In this document: positions 28,239-36,184 of the stretch, one piece after another
How positions within the stretch are numbered: the stretch's first letter is position 1
Layout: each line of letters begins with the position of its first letter
NCBI GenBank assembly: GCA_030123585.1
Contig: CP126120.1
Coordinates: 2,109,001-2,173,000, forward strand
DNA from: Rhodanobacteraceae bacterium
Lineage (GTDB): Bacteria > Pseudomonadota > Gammaproteobacteria > Xanthomonadales > Rhodanobacteraceae
Length of the DNA: 64,000 bases
Direction of reading: 5' to 3'
The notes under the pieces: model-generated
Databases searched by the model: none
What the model was told of the DNA's origin: nothing
Seen by the model: only the letters and a program-made list of their open reading frames with translations
Position numbers and translations under genes: made by a program

Positions 28239-28655
28239 TCACCCTCTTTGCGCATCCAGGTACTGCCGCACCACGTAGAGGTCGGCGACATTGCCGGACA
28301 GCATGCGCTCCAACGCGGACTTGCCGCCGAAGGTCGGTGCGCCGTTCGGCTTGCGCAGCCACGCGTCGGCGCGCTCGGCCTGCGGAAACAGGATCGCCAG
28401 TGCCTTGAAGATGCCGAGCAGGTAACTGATGCGCTCCAGCGTGTCGCGCGACAGCGCGCCGTCGCGTTCGCGCTTCCACTTGTAGAAGGTCGATTCCGGC
28501 GGGTCGCCCAGCAGCTTGCGCTGCTCGGCCGCGCGCAGCTTCCAGCGCTCGGCCAGGTTGAAGAACGTGCGCAGCGCCGGGCCGGACAACGCCGCTTCCG
28601 ACTCCAGCTCATACGTCCCACGGGCGTCTTCGATGCGTTCTGCACGGTTCGTCAT
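28239..28655 (-). CDS. Xre/MbcA/ParS-type antitoxin
   Basis: 138 aa. The N-terminal part holds a helix-turn-helix (AAEQRKLLGDPPESTFYKWK) and the C-terminal part the toxin-binding DUF2384 domain: SRDTLERISYLLGIFKALAI, then LRKPNGAPTFGGKSALERML, then YVVRQYLDAQRG. This pairs it with the RES toxin at 27367. The family both neutralises the toxin through its C-terminal end and represses its own promoter. Confidence 0.92.
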   Translation of the reverse strand: MTNRAERIEDARGTYELESEAALSGPALRTFFNLAERWKLRAAEQRKLLGDPPESTFYKWKRERDGALSRDTLERISYLLGIFKALAILFPQAERADAWLRKPNGAPTFGGKSALERMLSGNVADLYVVRQYLDAQRG

Positions 28656-28735
28656 GGCGTGTTCCTCCGTGAAGTTGTAGACAATGTTACTTCATGGATG
28701 AAGTCATTGCAACCCGGCCTTCCCCGCGATTCCGT

Positions 28736-29428
28736 TCATTCGGTCATCTGGCGCGGTACGCCGGCGTGGGCGAGATAGGCCTCCAGCCCGCGTTCGGGTG
28801 TTTCAGTGAAGATCTCCCCCGTGGCGATGAACTGCATGCGATCAGGGCGAAAGTTGCGGAACCCCTGGCGCATTCGGCACCACGCGCCCAGCGTCCACAC
28901 GCGGCCCCAGCAAGCCAAGCACAACGGTTCGATTTCGCGCACGCTGGTCGCGTCGCTGGCGTCGCGGTATTCCACTTTCAGCACGCGTCGCGCACCGATG
29001 GCCTCGTGCAGCGCGTCCACCACGCCGGACCGCGCTTCGTACCAGCGTTGCGGCACGAACACCCGCGAACGCGCAGCGCGCTCGCGCAGCTCCGCCGGCA
29101 ACACGGCATCGATCTTCAGCATCGCCGCCTGCGCGCCCGCTGCGAGTTTCTCGCCCGCGAAGGCGCGCACGAAACGCGTGCCGACCACCAGGGCTTCCAG
29201 TTCCTCGGCGGTGAACATCAGCGGCGGGATGTCCGAGCCCTTGCGCAGCAAGTAGCCGACGCCGGCTTCACCCTCGATCGGTACACCCGAGGTTTGCAGG
29301 TCGGCGACATCGCGATACACGGTGCGCAGCGACACGCCCAGCGTGTCGGCGAGCCGCCGCGCCGGCAGCGCGGTGCGGCGTCCCTGCAAGGCATGGATGA
29401 TCAGGAACAGGCGATCGGCACGGCGCAT
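28736..29428 (-). CDS. YafY/WYL-domain transcriptional regulator
   Basis: 230 aa. The N-terminal HTH_11 domain (MRRADRLFLIIHALQGRRTA, LADTLGVSLRTVYRDV) is followed by a WYL domain in which EPLCLACWGRVWTLGAWC replaces the usual WYL triplet. Proteins of this group bind DNA and sense a small ligand or nucleic acid through the WYL domain. The GST gene lies directly upstream on the same strand with 18 bp between, so it may be co-transcribed with that gene; a regulatory link is inference. Confidence 0.9.
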   Translation of the reverse strand: MRRADRLFLIIHALQGRRTALPARRLADTLGVSLRTVYRDVADLQTSGVPIEGEAGVGYLLRKGSDIPPLMFTAEELEALVVGTRFVRAFAGEKLAAGAQAAMLKIDAVLPAELRERAARSRVFVPQRWYEARSGVVDALHEAIGARRVLKVEYRDASDATSVREIEPLCLACWGRVWTLGAWCRMRQGFRNFRPDRMQFIATGEIFTETPERGLEAYLAHAGVPRQMTE

Positions 29429-29446
29429 CCGTGCATGATCGCGGGA

Positions 29447-30106
29447 TCAGGCATCGACCGCCAGCGCCTCGCGTTGTTGCGCCTGCTCCGCGGCCAGCGC
29501 TTCATCCAGCTCGAACGCGCGCCGGATCGCGGGACGCGCTTGCACGCGATCCACGTAGGCGCGGAACACCGGCAACTCCGGGACGATCTTGAACATCAAC
29601 CCGAAGGTCAGCGCGCCGCCCCACAGCACGTCGGCGGCGCTGAAACGCTCGCCGAGCAGCCACGGGCCTTGCTCCAGTTGCGCGGCCAATACATTCATCA
29701 CCTCGTCGTAGGTGCCGTACCCGCTTTGCGTCTGCGGCGCCGGCGCGCGCTTCTGCGAGAAATCCATCATCGCCGGCTCGAAGCAGGAACCGTAGAACAC
29801 CATCCAGCGCAGGTACGGCCCGCGCAACGGATCGCCCAGCGGCGGCGCGAGGTTTTTCTCCGGATACAGATCGGCCAGATACATCAGGATCGCGGGCTGT
29901 TCGGTGACCAGCGCGCCTTCGTGACGGATCGCAGGCACCTTGCCCATCGGATTGATCGCGAGGTACTCGTCGCTGCGTTGTTCGCTGCGCTGCAGGTCGA
30001 GCGTGACCAGATCATACGGCACGCCAAGCTCCTCAAGCATCGCGCGGGTCACACTGGAACGGCTGTGCGGAGCGTGGAAGAAAGTGACGGGTGAATGCGC
30101 GTTCAT
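29447..30106 (-). CDS. Glutathione S-transferase family protein
   Basis: 219 aa from the ATG at 30106, nine bases after AGGAGG. The thioredoxin-like N-terminal domain runs VTFFHAPHSRSSVTRAMLEE to NPMGKVPAIRHEGALVTEQPAIL, with the cis-proline VP and the glutamate/serine-type glutathione contact (here EQPAI). The C-terminal helical domain holds GPWLLGERFSAADVLWGG. Substrate not predictable. A short reading frame upstream overlaps its start by four bases. Confidence 0.9.
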   Translation of the reverse strand: MNAHSPVTFFHAPHSRSSVTRAMLEELGVPYDLVTLDLQRSEQRSDEYLAINPMGKVPAIRHEGALVTEQPAILMYLADLYPEKNLAPPLGDPLRGPYLRWMVFYGSCFEPAMMDFSQKRAPAPQTQSGYGTYDEVMNVLAAQLEQGPWLLGERFSAADVLWGGALTFGLMFKIVPELPVFRAYVDRVQARPAIRRAFELDEALAAEQAQQREALAVDA

Positions 30107-30285
30107 GGGCGAACCTCCTGAAGGGACGGGCGGGACCAGAGAAACCTGAAGGGCGGACGTGCACGCCTGCCACGCGGGCGCTGTGGCGACGTCGTCAGAA
30201 CCGGCGGCGGCCAGCCTTCGACCAGCGCCCGGCACCGTGCGGCCGGCCGATACGCCCAGAGCAACTTCGACAACCAGCGATGCAT
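30103..30285 (-). CDS. Candidate small protein translationally coupled to GST
   Basis: 60 codons starting at 30285 (MHRWLSKLLWAYRPAARCRA...), preceded by AAGGAG six bases upstream, and ending with a TGA that overlaps the GST ATG (ATGA). The product is arginine- and proline-rich with no recognised family. The good ribosome site and the exact 4-base overlap argue for translation, perhaps as a leader peptide; the odd composition argues against. Treat as a candidate. Confidence 0.35.
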   Translation of the reverse strand: MHRWLSKLLWAYRPAARCRALVEGWPPPVLTTSPQRPRGRRARPPFRFLWSRPSLQEVRP

Positions 30286-30409
30286 GACGGGCTCCTTCTG
30301 CGATGCCCGCACAGTGTGAGCAGGTGCTGCTGACAGCGTCGTGTCAGCAATGGGTGGCAACCCCGTCGCGAAGCCGGGACAATGCGCGTTCCTTTTCCGG
30401 ATGCCCGCC

Positions 30410-31429
30410 ATGAAACCCGATTCGCGAGGACCCGTTTCGCTGACCCAATACCTGACCGAAGAACGCCGCGCCGGCTACGGCGACACCGACCTGATCCAGT
30501 TGCTGGAAATCGTGGCGCGCGCCTGCAAGCGCATCGCGGTGGCCACCGGCAAGGGCGCGCTGGGCGGCGTGCTGGGCGAGGCGGGCACCGGCAACATCCA
30601 GGGCGAGGCGCAGAAGAAACTCGACGTGATCTCGAACGAGATCCTGCTCGACGCCAACGCCTGGGGCGGCCACCTCGCCGCCTGCGCGTCGGAGGAAATG
30701 GAACATCCGCAGCAGATTCCCGACGCCTACCCGCGCGGCGGCTACCTGCTGCTGTTCGATCCGCTGGACGGTTCCAGCAACATCGACGTCAACATTTCGG
30801 TGGGCACCATCTTCTCGGTACTGAAGCGCCCGGGCGGGCACCGCGGCCAGGTCGACACCTCCGAATTCCTGCAGCCGGGCACCAACCAGGTCGCCGCCGG
30901 CTACGTGGTGTACGGCTCGTGCACCCTGCTGGTGTTGACGCTGGGCCACGGCACGCATGTGTTCACGCTGGACCGCGAAGCCGGCAGCTTCATCCTGACC
31001 CGGCGCGACGTGAAGATTCCGGAAGACACCTCGGAATTCGCGATCAACATGTCCAACCAGCGTTTCTGGGAAGCGCCGATGCAGCGCTACATCGCCGATC
31101 TCCTGGCCGGCAAGGAAGGTCCGCGCGGACGCGACTTCAACATGCGCTGGGTGGCCTCGATGGTCGCCGACGTGCACCGCATCCTCACCCGCGGCGGCAT
31201 CTTCAGCTATCCGCTGGATGCGAAGATCAAAGCCAAGGGCGGCAAGCTGCGCCTGATGTACGAAGCCAACCCCATGAGCTTCATCGTCGAGCAGGCCGGC
31301 GGTGCAGCCAGCACCGGGCGCGGGCGCATCATGGAAGTCCAGCCCGACGGCCTGCACCAGCGCGTACCGGTGATCCTGGGTTCGAGGAACGAGGTGGAGA
31401 CGGCGACGAAGTATCACATCAGCGCGTAG
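30410..31429 (+). CDS. fbp: Fructose-1,6-bisphosphatase class I
   Basis: 339 aa. The metal-binding active-site motif [15 protein letters not shown] is present, with upstream [31 protein letters not shown] and downstream [19 protein letters not shown]. The enzyme removes the 1-phosphate of fructose-1,6-bisphosphate, the committed step of gluconeogenesis. The start is uncertain between ATG 30401 and ATG 30410; neither has a strong Shine-Dalgarno. It is a single gene followed by a repeat and a convergent SDR gene. Confidence 0.95.
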   Translation: MKPDSRGPVSLTQYLTEERRAGYGDTDLIQLLEIVARACKRIAVATGKGALGGVLGEAGTGNIQGEAQKKLDVISNEILLDANAWGGHLAACASEEMEHPQQIPDAYPRGGYLLLFDPLDGSSNIDVNISVGTIFSVLKRPGGHRGQVDTSEFLQPGTNQVAAGYVVYGSCTLLVLTLGHGTHVFTLDREAGSFILTRRDVKIPEDTSEFAINMSNQRFWEAPMQRYIADLLAGKEGPRGRDFNMRWVASMVADVHRILTRGGIFSYPLDAKIKAKGGKLRLMYEANPMSFIVEQAGGAASTGRGRIMEVQPDGLHQRVPVILGSRNEVETATKYHISA

Positions 31430-31469
31430 CTATTGGCGCGGCGTATCCCTCCGATCTTCTTGTCTCGCT

Positions 31470-31573
31470 CGTCATTCCGGGGCTGCCCGCGCCTGCGGGC
31501 AGAGCCCGGAATCGGTCTTCAGTTGGTCCCAAACCGATTCCGGGTTCGCCCCTTCGGGGCGCCCCGGAATGAC
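31470..31573. repeat. Family A intergenic repeat, copy 5
   Basis: CGTCATTCCGGGGCTGCCC at 31470 to GGGGCGCCCCGGAATGAC ending at 31573, with internal hairpins GCCCGCGCCTGCGGGC and CGCCCCTTCGGGGCG and central AATCGGT/ACCGATT arms. Lies between convergent fbp and the SDR gene. Confidence 0.88.
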
Positions 31574-31595
31574 AACAAGCACGCGCTTCCGTCGC

Positions 31596-32276
31596 TCAGA
31601 CCTTGCCCGTCACCGGAATCAACGCGCCGGTGATCGCCGACGCCTGTTCCGACAACAGGAACACGATCACGTCGGCGAGTTGCGCGGGTTTCACCCACTT
31701 GTCGAAATCCGCCTTGGGCATGTCCTTGCGGTTGGGCGGCGTGTCGATGATCGACGGCAGCAACGCGTTGACGGTGATGCCGCGCGGCTTCAATTCCTCG
31801 GCCAGCGACTCAGTGAAGCGCATCACCCCGGACTTCGACGCTGCATAGGCGCCCATCCCGGCGCCCGCCTTCAATGCCGCGGCCGCGCCGATGTTGACGA
31901 TGCGCCCGCCATCCGGCAGGTGCGCCAGCGCGGCCTTGCTGGCCGTAACCGCGGTGCGCAGGTTGATGCGATAGAGAAAATCCCAGGTATCCGGACCGCC
32001 GTCCGCCAGCGTTTCGAAACGGAAGGTGCCGGCGATGTTGACCAGCGCATCGAGTCCGTCGAGCGCCCTGGCGGCGGCGTCGATCGCGGTCTGCGCCTGC
32101 GCGGTGTCGGAGAGATCGACGCCGCCGATCGCGTGCGCGCCGTGCAGGTCGGCGGGCGCATCGGCGCGGTCGATCGCGGCGACCTTCGCGCCCGCGGCCA
32201 CCGCTGCCTGCACCACCGCCGAACCGAGCGAACCGAATGCGCCGGTGATCGCGATACGTTTGCCTGCGAGCGACAT
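31596..32276 (-). CDS. Short-chain dehydrogenase/reductase
   Basis: 226 aa from the ATG at 32276 with an AGGAG upstream. The cofactor motif AITGAFGSLGSAVVQ (TGxxxGxG type), the NIAG strand (ALVNIAGTF) and the catalytic set Ser in VNIGAAAAL (here alanine-rich, so the serine position is unclear) and YAASK are visible. The family oxidises or reduces small alcohols/ketones with NAD(P)(H). The missing obvious serine before YxxxK is worth noting. Substrate unknown; no operon partner. Confidence 0.85.
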   Translation of the reverse strand: MSLAGKRIAITGAFGSLGSAVVQAAVAAGAKVAAIDRADAPADLHGAHAIGGVDLSDTAQAQTAIDAAARALDGLDALVNIAGTFRFETLADGGPDTWDFLYRINLRTAVTASKAALAHLPDGGRIVNIGAAAALKAGAGMGAYAASKSGVMRFTESLAEELKPRGITVNALLPSIIDTPPNRKDMPKADFDKWVKPAQLADVIVFLLSEQASAITGALIPVTGKV

Positions 32277-32425
32277 GGCGGCTCTCCTGTGGCGTCCCGG
32301 CGCCGGATGGTGGATGGACAACTGGGGAGCATATCGCCGGCCACCCGCGGAATGTAACCCCGGGGCACCCTCCAGCGAATTCAATTGCGAGTAAGCTCAT
32401 CCGATCGGCCGGAGTGCATACAAGC

Positions 32426-33310
32426 ATGGCCAGCATTCCCGAAGACGCGGTTCCGACACCGTCGATACCTGTTGAACCGCCGATCCGAACGGTTCGGCGC
32501 GTGATCTACCGGCACACCTTGCCGCTCAGGATCATGCACTGGATCAACGCGATCTGCCTGCTGATCCTGCTGGGCAGCGGCCTGCAGATCTTCAATGCGC
32601 ACCCGGCGCTTTACTGGGGCCAGCGTTCGAGCTTCGAGCATCCGTGGCTGAGCCTCGGCGCCACACAATCATCGAGTGGCACGTTGCGAGGCGTGACCAC
32701 GCTGGGTTCGCACCGCTTCGACACCACCGGCTGGTTCGGCGTGTCGAAAGTGGACGGCCAATCCACGGTGCGCGGCTTTCCCGCATGGGCGACGATTCCC
32801 GGCCCGCAATGGCTGGCGATGGGCCGCGCGTGGCATTTCTTCTTTGCCTGGATCTTCGTGATCAATGGCGCGTGCTTTTTCCTGTATGCGCTGTGGACGC
32901 GGCACCTGACGCGCGATTTGATTCCGGCACGCCGCGACTGGCGCGGCATCGGCCGTTCGATCCTCGACCATGCGCTGCTGCGCCATCCGCACGGCGAGGC
33001 AGCCGCACGCTACAACGTGTTGCAACGCATCGCCTACCTCGTGGTGATCTTCGTGTTCGGCGGCGGCGTGGTGCTGATGGGACTTGCGATGTCGCCGCGC
33101 ATGGACAGCGTGCTGGGCTGGCTGGTGGATCTGGTAGGCGGCCGCCAATCCGCACGCAGCATCCATTTCCTGTTTGCGATGGGCTTCATTGCGTTTTTTC
33201 TCATCCACATCTTCGAGGTGATCGTGACCGGCGTCGGCAACAACCTGCGCTCGATTATCACGGGCCGCTACGCGATCGAAACGGAAACGCGCGATGAAAC
33301 TCATCAATAG
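32426..33310 (+). CDS. Cytochrome b/b6-type membrane subunit
   Basis: About 294 aa. Helices with haem-ligand histidines are visible: LPLRIMHWINAICLLILLGSG, GRAWHFFFAWIFVINGACF, IAYLVVIFVFGGGVVLMGL and SIHFLFAMGFIAFFLIHIFE. This is the cytochrome b561/formate-dehydrogenase-gamma layout. The next gene, a molybdopterin oxidoreductase, overlaps by 17 bp, so this subunit probably anchors it and passes electrons between it and the quinone pool. Start at ATG 32426, after GGAG; a GTG at 32414 is possible. Confidence 0.88.
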   Translation: MASIPEDAVPTPSIPVEPPIRTVRRVIYRHTLPLRIMHWINAICLLILLGSGLQIFNAHPALYWGQRSSFEHPWLSLGATQSSSGTLRGVTTLGSHRFDTTGWFGVSKVDGQSTVRGFPAWATIPGPQWLAMGRAWHFFFAWIFVINGACFFLYALWTRHLTRDLIPARRDWRGIGRSILDHALLRHPHGEAAARYNVLQRIAYLVVIFVFGGGVVLMGLAMSPRMDSVLGWLVDLVGGRQSARSIHFLFAMGFIAFFLIHIFEVIVTGVGNNLRSIITGRYAIETETRDETHQ

Positions 33311-34055
33311 GCGAAGACGCTTCCTGCGCGATGCGCTGGCGCTCACCGGCGCGGTGGCGCTTGGCGGTTGCGACAAATTGTCGGAAACCGACTGGGCGCC
33401 GAAGATCCTCGGCGGCGCGACGGCGTTGAGTCACGCCGCGCAAGGCGCGCTGTCGCGCAACGCGATGGCGCGCGAATACACGGAAGCCGACATCTCGCCG
33501 GTGTTCCGCCCCAACGGCAGCACCGATCCGCAATCCGCCGAATATCGTGCGCTCGTGGCGAATGGATTTCGCGATTACCGTCTCGCAATCGGCGGGCTGG
33601 TCGCGCATCCGCTGTCGTTGTCGCTGGAACAATTGCGCGCGCTGCCGAACCGCACCCAGATCACCCGCCACGATTGCGTGGAAGGCTGGAGCGTGATCGG
33701 CAAGTGGACTGGGGTGCAGTTGTCGCGCGTGCTTGATCTCGCGCAACCCACCAAGGCCGCGCGCTATGTGGTGTTCCGTTGCTACGACGCGATGGACGAC
33801 GGCAGCGAATATTACGAATCGCTGGGCTTCGACGACGCGTACCACCCGCAGACCCTGCTGGCCTGGGAACTCAACGGCAAGACCCTGCCGATCCCGAACG
33901 GCGCGCCGCTGCGACTGCGCGTGCCGCGCCAGCTAGGCTACAAGATGGCGAAGTACCTGCGCCGCATCGACCTGGTCGCCTCGTTCAAGGACATCGAAGG
34001 CGGCGCGGGCGGCTACTGGGAAGACCAGGGCTACCAGTGGTACGCGGGTATATGA
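33294..34055 (+). CDS. Molybdopterin-dependent oxidoreductase, sulfite-oxidase/MsrP type
   Basis: 253 aa. The N-terminus has a twin-arginine-type signal (RRRRFLRDALALTG) followed by a lipobox (LGGC at about residue 26), suggesting a Tat-exported periplasmic lipoprotein. The Mo-binding domain includes ITRHDCVEGWSVIGKWTGV, where Cys is the expected molybdenum ligand, then YYESLGFDDAYHPQTLLAWE and LRLRVPRQLGYKMAKYL. The substrate might be sulfite, a sulfoxide or another small molecule; it is not MsrP proper, whose partner MsrQ differs from the cytochrome b encoded just upstream. Confidence 0.9.
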   Translation: MKLINRRRRFLRDALALTGAVALGGCDKLSETDWAPKILGGATALSHAAQGALSRNAMAREYTEADISPVFRPNGSTDPQSAEYRALVANGFRDYRLAIGGLVAHPLSLSLEQLRALPNRTQITRHDCVEGWSVIGKWTGVQLSRVLDLAQPTKAARYVVFRCYDAMDDGSEYYESLGFDDAYHPQTLLAWELNGKTLPIPNGAPLRLRVPRQLGYKMAKYLRRIDLVASFKDIEGGAGGYWEDQGYQWYAGI

Positions 34056-34063
34056 AAAACGCA

Positions 34064-34135
34064 GTGGGTTGCGCTGAGCAACGCGAAGCCCAACGTGCAT
34101 GCACGCTGGGCTTCATTGCATTCAGCCCAACCTAC
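34064..34135. repeat. Family B repeat (GTAGGTTGGGCTGA ends), copy 1
   Basis: Left end GTGGGTTGCGCTGAGCAACG, right end TTCAGCCCAACCTAC, with inner AAGCCCAACGTGCATGCACG and GCTGGGCTTC arms. It lies between convergent genes. Read on the minus strand its right end gives AGG TTG GGC TGA, supplying the last codons and stop of the TVP38 gene. Confidence 0.85.
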
Positions 34136-34877
34136 GATCTCTGGATTGCCTGTGCCAACGGCGTTCGTGCCGCCAATGCCGCGCGCGCTTGATGATCCAG
34201 CGTGACGTGAAGGGCAATACGGCCAGCAATGCGAGCGACACGATCATCGGAGTCGAGACGAGCTGCCCGGCCGTGTGGGCGTGGCCGATGCGCGTGCCCG
34301 CGTTCACGTACACGGCGACGCCCACCAGCATCCCGAGCTGCGTCACCCAGTAGTAGGTGCGCACGCGGATGTGGGTCAGCCCCATCAGCAGGTTCACCAG
34401 GAAAAACGGAAACACCGGCACCAGCCGGATGTTGAGCAGGTAGAACGCGCCGTCGCGCTCGATGCCGGCGTCGATCTTGTGCAGCCGGTGCGCGAAGCGG
34501 CGGCGGATCGCATCCTTGAACACGAAGCGCGAGGCGAGCATCACCAGCGTGGCGCCGATCGCGGAACCGAACGACATCAGTACGGTGCCTTCGATGAGCC
34601 CGAAGATCGCGCCCGCCGCCAGCGTCATCACGGTCAGCAGCGGCAGCGACAACAGCACCACGGCGATCAAGATGCCCAGAAAGGTGAACGCCAGCCGCCA
34701 CGGGTGCGCCGCCTGCATGGCCGCGAACCATGCGCGGCTGCGCTGCAGCGTCGCGAGATCGAGGCGATACTGGGCGCCCGAAAGGAAGAACGCGATCACC
34801 ACGCACAGCACCACCAGCACCAGCGCACCACGCAACAGCCATCGCCATCGTTCCCGTGTCAACATGCTTTCCAGCAT
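34122..34877 (-). CDS. TVP38/TMEM64 (DedA-like, SNARE-associated) membrane protein
   Basis: 251 aa with about six helices. The domain signature is clear: LLSLPLLTVMTLAAGAIFG, GSAIGATLVMLASRFVF and LRLVPVFPFFLVNLLMGLT-like sequence (here IRLVPVFPFFLVNLL) followed by YYWVTQLGMLVGVAVYVNAG. The family belongs to the DedA/VTT superfamily, linked to lipid scrambling or membrane homeostasis. ATG at 34865 is an alternative start. The C-terminal RRLG and stop are encoded by the family B repeat. Confidence 0.9.
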   Translation of the reverse strand: MLESMLTRERWRWLLRGALVLVVLCVVIAFFLSGAQYRLDLATLQRSRAWFAAMQAAHPWRLAFTFLGILIAVVLLSLPLLTVMTLAAGAIFGLIEGTVLMSFGSAIGATLVMLASRFVFKDAIRRRFAHRLHKIDAGIERDGAFYLLNIRLVPVFPFFLVNLLMGLTHIRVRTYYWVTQLGMLVGVAVYVNAGTRIGHAHTAGQLVSTPMIVSLALLAVLPFTSRWIIKRARHWRHERRWHRQSRDRRLG

Positions 34878-34935
34878 GCGCGGCCCCGCGTGAACGGGGC
34901 GTGCGGCACGCCCCTTTGCCGCCCGCCCGCGTCCA

Positions 34936-36081
34936 ATGCAGCATGTCGTGCAACTCAGGGAGCCCCGCTTGTCCGCCAATACCTTCCTGTTCCGGTTTCG
35001 ACGCGACCACCTGTTGCAGGCGCTGTTGCTGCTGGCGCTCGTGCTGACGGCCCTCGACCCGCGCCCGCCGCGCGAATACCTTGGCTGGCTGGACCTGCCC
35101 ACGCTTGCCGGCTTGTGCGGTTTGCTGATCCTGACCGAAGGCGTGCGCGCCAGCGGGCACGTGCAACGCTTCGCGCTGCACGTGGTCGCGCGGCTGCGCA
35201 ACGTGCGCGCGCTGGCATTCGCGCTGGTGTTGCTGGCGGCGGCGCTGGCGACGGTGCTGACCAATGACGTCGCGCTGTTCCTGATCGTGCCGTTGACGCT
35301 CGCGATCGATCGTATCGCGCGCATCCCGCGCCAGCGGCTGGTGATCTTCGAGGCGCTGGCGGTGAACGCGGGCTCCACCTTCAGCCCGATCGGCAATCCG
35401 CAGAACCTGTTGCTGTGGCAACACTCGGGGTTGGGATTCTTCGGCTACGTCGCGGCGCTGGCGCCGGCTGGCGCGGTGCTGCTGATCGTGTTGCTGGTCG
35501 CATGCGGCTTCACGTTTTCCGCGGCGCCGCTGCACCTTCACCAGGAAACCGCCACCGCACCACGCCTCGACACCCCGCTGCTCGCGGGCTCGCTGGCGTC
35601 GTTGGCGGCGATGGTCGCGGCGATGCAATGGGGTTTCGCGGTACCTGCTGCGTTGATCGTGATGGCGATCGGTGTCGCATTCTTCCGGCGCGTGCTCGCG
35701 AGCGTGGACTGGCTGCTGCTGGCGACCTTCGCCGCGATGTTCGTGGGCCTGGGGCACCTAGCCGCGCTGCCCTTCGTGCATGCGCACGTCGGCGCGCTGG
35801 CCTGGCACGATCCGCGCGTCACCTACGCCGGCGGCATCGTGCTGTCGCAGTTCATCAGCAACGTGCCGGCCGCAGTGGCACTGCAACATTACGCGCCGAA
35901 TCTCACGCTGCTCGCGGCGGCGGTGAACGTCGGCGGCTCGGGCCTCATGATCGGTTCGCTGGCCAACCTGATCGCGCTGCGCCTCGACGGCAGCCGCGGC
36001 ATCGGCTGGCGTTTCCATGCGTGGTCGGTTCCGTATCTGATCGTCACCGCCGTGCTCGTCGCACTGGTGATTTTGCGGTGA
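34936..36081 (+). CDS. ArsB/NhaD-type (SLC13-like) permease
   Basis: 381 aa, about ten membrane helices. Typical ion-transporter features: LATVLTNDVALFLIVPLTLAI (the TNDVALF re-entrant motif), NAGSTFSPIGNPQNLLLW (the SPIGNPQN motif of ArsB and anion permeases), and a second inverted repeat with LSQFISNVPAAVAL and GGSGLMIGSLANLIAL. This is an inner-membrane carrier; arsenite, Na+/H+ or a carboxylate are all possible. Divergent from the TVP38 gene 58 bp away. Confidence 0.88.
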   Translation: MQHVVQLREPRLSANTFLFRFRRDHLLQALLLLALVLTALDPRPPREYLGWLDLPTLAGLCGLLILTEGVRASGHVQRFALHVVARLRNVRALAFALVLLAAALATVLTNDVALFLIVPLTLAIDRIARIPRQRLVIFEALAVNAGSTFSPIGNPQNLLLWQHSGLGFFGYVAALAPAGAVLLIVLLVACGFTFSAAPLHLHQETATAPRLDTPLLAGSLASLAAMVAAMQWGFAVPAALIVMAIGVAFFRRVLASVDWLLLATFAAMFVGLGHLAALPFVHAHVGALAWHDPRVTYAGGIVLSQFISNVPAAVALQHYAPNLTLLAAAVNVGGSGLMIGSLANLIALRLDGSRGIGWRFHAWSVPYLIVTAVLVALVILR

Positions 36082-36084
36082 GTT

Positions 36085-36184
36085 GTAGGTTGAGCTGAGG
36101 CGGGCTTCGTCCGCCGAACCCCAACGACACCGAACAGCCACGTTGGGCTTCATCCGCAACAAGCGCGGATTCAGCCCAACCTAC
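36085..36184. repeat. Family B repeat, copy 2
   Basis: GTAGGTTGAGCTGAGGCGGG at 36085 to TTCAGCCCAACCTAC ending at 36184, with inner GCGGGCTTCGTCCGC and CGTTGGGCTTCATCCGC arms. It fills the gap between two convergent genes. Its right end supplies the last four residues and stop of the FMN-dependent dehydrogenase gene. Confidence 0.88.
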
